Part shown: in pieces, positions 61,764 to 64,000 of the stretch
Layout of the letters: each line of letters begins with the position of its first letter
Position numbering within the stretch: position 1 is the first letter of the stretch
Assembly: GCA_964505725.1 (NCBI GenBank)
Contig: CAZDJK010000047.1
Coordinates: 52,358 to 116,357, forward strand
Length of the DNA: 64,000 bases
Source: CAVRJC01 sp964505725
GTDB taxonomy: Bacteria; Actinomycetota; Acidimicrobiia; IMCC26256; DASPTH01
Reading direction: 5' to 3'
The notes under the pieces: model-generated
Database searches by the model: none
Told to the model about the DNA's origin: nothing
Seen by the model: only the letters and a program-made list of their open reading frames with translations
Made by a program: the position numbers and the translations under genes

Positions 61764-63086
61764 ATGGCCATCTCATCCACCGAGGACCGGGCGACCGCCG
61801 AGCTCGACGCCGCGCTCCGCGACCTGCACGCCTGGCTCGAGGCCGCGTGGGACCCCGGCCTGACCCTGCGCGTGTGGTGGGAGCGCCTCGGCACCTCGGG
61901 CTGGGCGCAGCCGCACTGGCCCGCCGAGTGGTTCGGCCGCGGCCTCTCCCGCGCCGCGAGCGTCGCGGTCGCGGTCGCCATCCGCGAGTTCGGCGCGGTT
62001 CCCGCCCCGGCCGGGTTCGCCAACGGCATGGCCGGCCCCACCGTCATCGCGCACGGGACCGACGACCAGAAGCGGAGGCTCTTGCCGGGGATGGTCACCG
62101 GCGCCGACGCGTACTGCCAGCTCTTCAGCGAGCCCAACGCGGGGTCCGACCTCGCCGGGCTGCAGTGCCGCGCCGTGTGCGACGGCGACGAGTGGATCGT
62201 GCACGGCCAGAAGGTGTGGACCTCCGGAGGCCAGATCGCCGACAAGGCGATGCTGGTGGCGCGCACGAACATCGACGTGCCGAAGCACGCCGGCATCTCC
62301 TACTTCATCGTCGACATGCACCAGCCGGAGATCGAGATCCGGCCCCTGCGTGAGATGACCGGGCGCGCCTACTTCAACGAGGTGTTCCTCAACGGCGCCC
62401 GGATCCCGGCGCGCGATCTCATCGGCGGCGAAGGCGAGGGATGGACGGTCGCCAACACCACCCTGGCGTTCGAGCGCGCGTTGTCGAGCGGCGGCGGCGC
62501 CGCAGCCGGCGCGTCGCCCGGCACGGTCGCCGGCGACCTCGACCGGCGCGTCGGAGACTTCGTCGCGGGCGCGGGCGAGCCCGACCCCGATGCCGATCCC
62601 GAGGAGCCACCTGCGCGCGGATGGCAGCGGCTCGCGCGGCTCGCGCGCGAACGCGGCGTCGCCGACGATCCCGTCGTACGCGACCACATCGTGCGGCTGT
62701 TCCTGCTGGAGCGGGTGGTCGCCCTCACGGGCGAGCGCGCGCGGGCGCTACAACAGCAGGGCGGCGACCTCGCAGGAATCCCCAACCTCGCGAAGATGGG
62801 GCAGAACCACGCGATCCGCTGCGAGCGCGACGTCACGTTCCGGGTGCTCGGCACGGCGGCGCTGCTGCACGGCTACACGCCTCCCGCCGACGCCGCGATG
62901 AACGACCTCACCGGCATTCCCGAGCTCGGCTCGCTCGTGTACGGCGCCTTGTTCGCGCAGGGACCCCCGATCTACGGCGGGTCCGACCAGATCCAGCGCA
63001 ACATCGTGGGCGAGCGCGTCCTCGGCCTTGCGCGCGAGCCGCGCACCGATCGCGACGTGCCCTTCCGCGATCTCCTCGCGAATTGA
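61764..63086 (+). CDS. Acyl-CoA dehydrogenase
   Basis: A 440-aa flavin enzyme. CQLFSEPNAGSDLAGLQ and DEWIVHGQKVWTSGGQ form the core. MTGRAYFNEVFLNGARIP follows, and IYGGSDQIQRNIVGERVLGLARE is the C-terminal signature. It resembles the acyl-CoA dehydrogenase at 28262-29569 over most of its length, so the two are paralogues in equivalent CoA-ester clusters. ATG start after GAGGAG; a GTG 6 nt upstream overlaps that site. Confidence 0.9.
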   Translation: MAISSTEDRATAELDAALRDLHAWLEAAWDPGLTLRVWWERLGTSGWAQPHWPAEWFGRGLSRAASVAVAVAIREFGAVPAPAGFANGMAGPTVIAHGTDDQKRRLLPGMVTGADAYCQLFSEPNAGSDLAGLQCRAVCDGDEWIVHGQKVWTSGGQIADKAMLVARTNIDVPKHAGISYFIVDMHQPEIEIRPLREMTGRAYFNEVFLNGARIPARDLIGGEGEGWTVANTTLAFERALSSGGGAAAGASPGTVAGDLDRRVGDFVAGAGEPDPDADPEEPPARGWQRLARLARERGVADDPVVRDHIVRLFLLERVVALTGERARALQQQGGDLAGIPNLAKMGQNHAIRCERDVTFRVLGTAALLHGYTPPADAAMNDLTGIPELGSLVYGALFAQGPPIYGGSDQIQRNIVGERVLGLAREPRTDRDVPFRDLLAN

Positions 63087-63105
63087 TGCCCGGGACCGGC
63101 ACGCC

Positions 63106-64000
63106 GTGAGCGACGCCTTCGGTGTGTACGTGCACATCCCGTTCTGTGCGTCGCGCTGCGACTACTGCGACTTCGCGACCTGGACCGACCGAGCGCACCT
63201 CGTCGACGACTACGTGGATGCGTGCATCCGCGACGTGGACCGTCGCGACCTGCCCGCGGCCACGAGCGTGTTCTTCGGCGGTGGGACGCCGTCGCTGCTC
63301 GCCGCCGACCAGCTCGTGCGCATCCTCGACGCGATTCCATGCGCCCGGGGCGCCGAGGTGACGGTCGAGTGCAATCCCGACTCGGTCGACGAGCGCAAGC
63401 TCGGCGCGTACGCGCGTGCGGGCGTCACCCGCGTCTCGCTCGGCGTGCAGTCGATGCGCGAGCACGTCCTCGCCGCGCTGGGGCGCACCCACGATCCCGT
63501 CAACGTCGTGCGCGCGGTCGGCGCCGCGAGGAATGCGGGCATCCGCCGGATGAACCTCGACGTCATCTACGGCACGCCGGGCGAGACCCTGTCCGACTGG
63601 GAGGCGACCCTCGAGGGCGTGCTCGCGCTCGAGCCCGAGCACGTGAGCGCCTACGCCCTGACCGTCGAGCCCGGGACGCCGCTCGGGCGGCTGGTGGCCG
63701 CCGGCACCCGTCGCCCTCCCGACGACGACGACCAGGCCCGCAAGTACGAGCTCGCCGACGACCGCCTCGGGGCGGCGGGGCTCGGGTGGTACGAGCTGTC
63801 GAACTGGGCGCGGCCGGGAGGCGAGTGCCGGCACAACCTCCTCTACTGGGGTCAGGGCGACTACGCCGGCATCGGCTGCGCAGCGCACGCCCACGCCCGG
63901 GGCCGGCGATCGTGGAACGTGCGCACACCGGAGCGCTACCTGGCGGCGATCACCTCCGGCGGTGATCCCGAGGGGGGGTTCGAGGAGCTCGACGGCCGCG
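63106..64000 (+). CDS. hemW: HemW-like radical SAM protein (partial, runs off the window)
   Basis: The first 298 residues of a radical SAM enzyme. VYVHIPFCASRCDYCDFAT holds the CxxxCxxC iron-sulphur motif. SVFFGGGTPSLL, VTVECNPDSV, RVSLGVQS and LDVIYGTPGETLSDWEATL follow, then ELSNWARPGGECRHNLLYW. This order and the HNLLYW motif identify HemW (heme chaperone, formerly annotated as oxygen-independent coproporphyrinogen III oxidase). The C-terminal part lies beyond the window. Position after lepA matches actinobacterial gene order. Confidence 0.9.
   Translation, partial: MSDAFGVYVHIPFCASRCDYCDFATWTDRAHLVDDYVDACIRDVDRRDLPAATSVFFGGGTPSLLAADQLVRILDAIPCARGAEVTVECNPDSVDERKLGAYARAGVTRVSLGVQSMREHVLAALGRTHDPVNVVRAVGAARNAGIRRMNLDVIYGTPGETLSDWEATLEGVLALEPEHVSAYALTVEPGTPLGRLVAAGTRRPPDDDDQARKYELADDRLGAAGLGWYELSNWARPGGECRHNLLYWGQGDYAGIGCAAHAHARGRRSWNVRTPERYLAAITSGGDPEGGFEELDGR

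Overview
The window is 64 kb of one bacterial chromosome, about 70% GC or more by eye. It has dense coding, frequent GTG starts and many ATGA/GTGA stop-start overlaps. Three F420-dependent (LLM-class) oxidoreductases, a large set of acyl-CoA and CoA-transfer enzymes, and the order leuS-comEA-comEC-folP-holA-rpsT-lepA-(CoA genes)-hemW indicate an actinobacterium. The style fits the Acidimicrobiia best (inference from gene content, not a tree). Several genes have a TANNNT -10 box only 6-8 nt before the start codon, so leaderless transcription is likely common. I saw no IS element, integrase, CRISPR array or rRNA. There is one tRNA, tRNA-Ala(GGC). No gene-free stretch exceeds about 200 bases.

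1-16.5 kb: catabolic and cell-envelope genes. They include enoyl-CoA hydratase, two LLM oxidoreductases, an NAD-dependent epimerase, a cupin-like protein, a TesB-type thioesterase, a three-part membrane protein (PAP2-like, pseudokinase and flippase-like parts) and a secreted peptidoglycan hydrolase. Next comes a short group with mct and meh, two enzymes of the 3-hydroxypropionate bi-cycle, then a CAP-domain protein and an aldo/keto reductase.

16.5-32.9 kb: membrane and housekeeping genes (HdeD-like, membrane hydrolase, HhH-GPD glycosylase, PlsY-like acyltransferase, MFS, DegV, lysS), a frameshifted PaaI-type thioesterase, an SDR, and a CoA-ester degradation cluster (CoA-transferase, acyl-CoA dehydrogenase, acyl-CoA synthetase, MaoC hydratase, enoyl-CoA hydratase).

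32.9-41.7 kb, minus strand: the most unusual region. A compact run of seven genes encodes, in order of transcription, an unknown 279-aa protein, a TIR-SIR2 fusion, an nSTAND NTPase with a transmembrane segment and WD40 repeats, a two-helix DUF4231/SLATT-like membrane protein, a chagasin-like cysteine-protease inhibitor translationally coupled to a papain-like protease, and a patatin-like phospholipase. This looks like a multi-effector conflict (anti-phage or programmed cell death) system in which a sensor NTPase could control NAD+ hydrolysis, proteolysis and membrane damage.

41.8-48.6 kb: a branched-chain amino-acid (Liv-type) ABC importer condensed into three genes: an MFS-LivF fusion, a substrate-binding protein, and a LivH-LivM-LivG fusion.

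48.7-64 kb: an LLM oxidoreductase, tRNA-Ala, leuS, comEA, comEC (without its nuclease-like domain), a divergent folP, holA, rpsT (opposite strand), lepA, a pair of class III CoA-transferases of which one lacks the catalytic Asp, an acyl-CoA dehydrogenase, and hemW running off the right edge.
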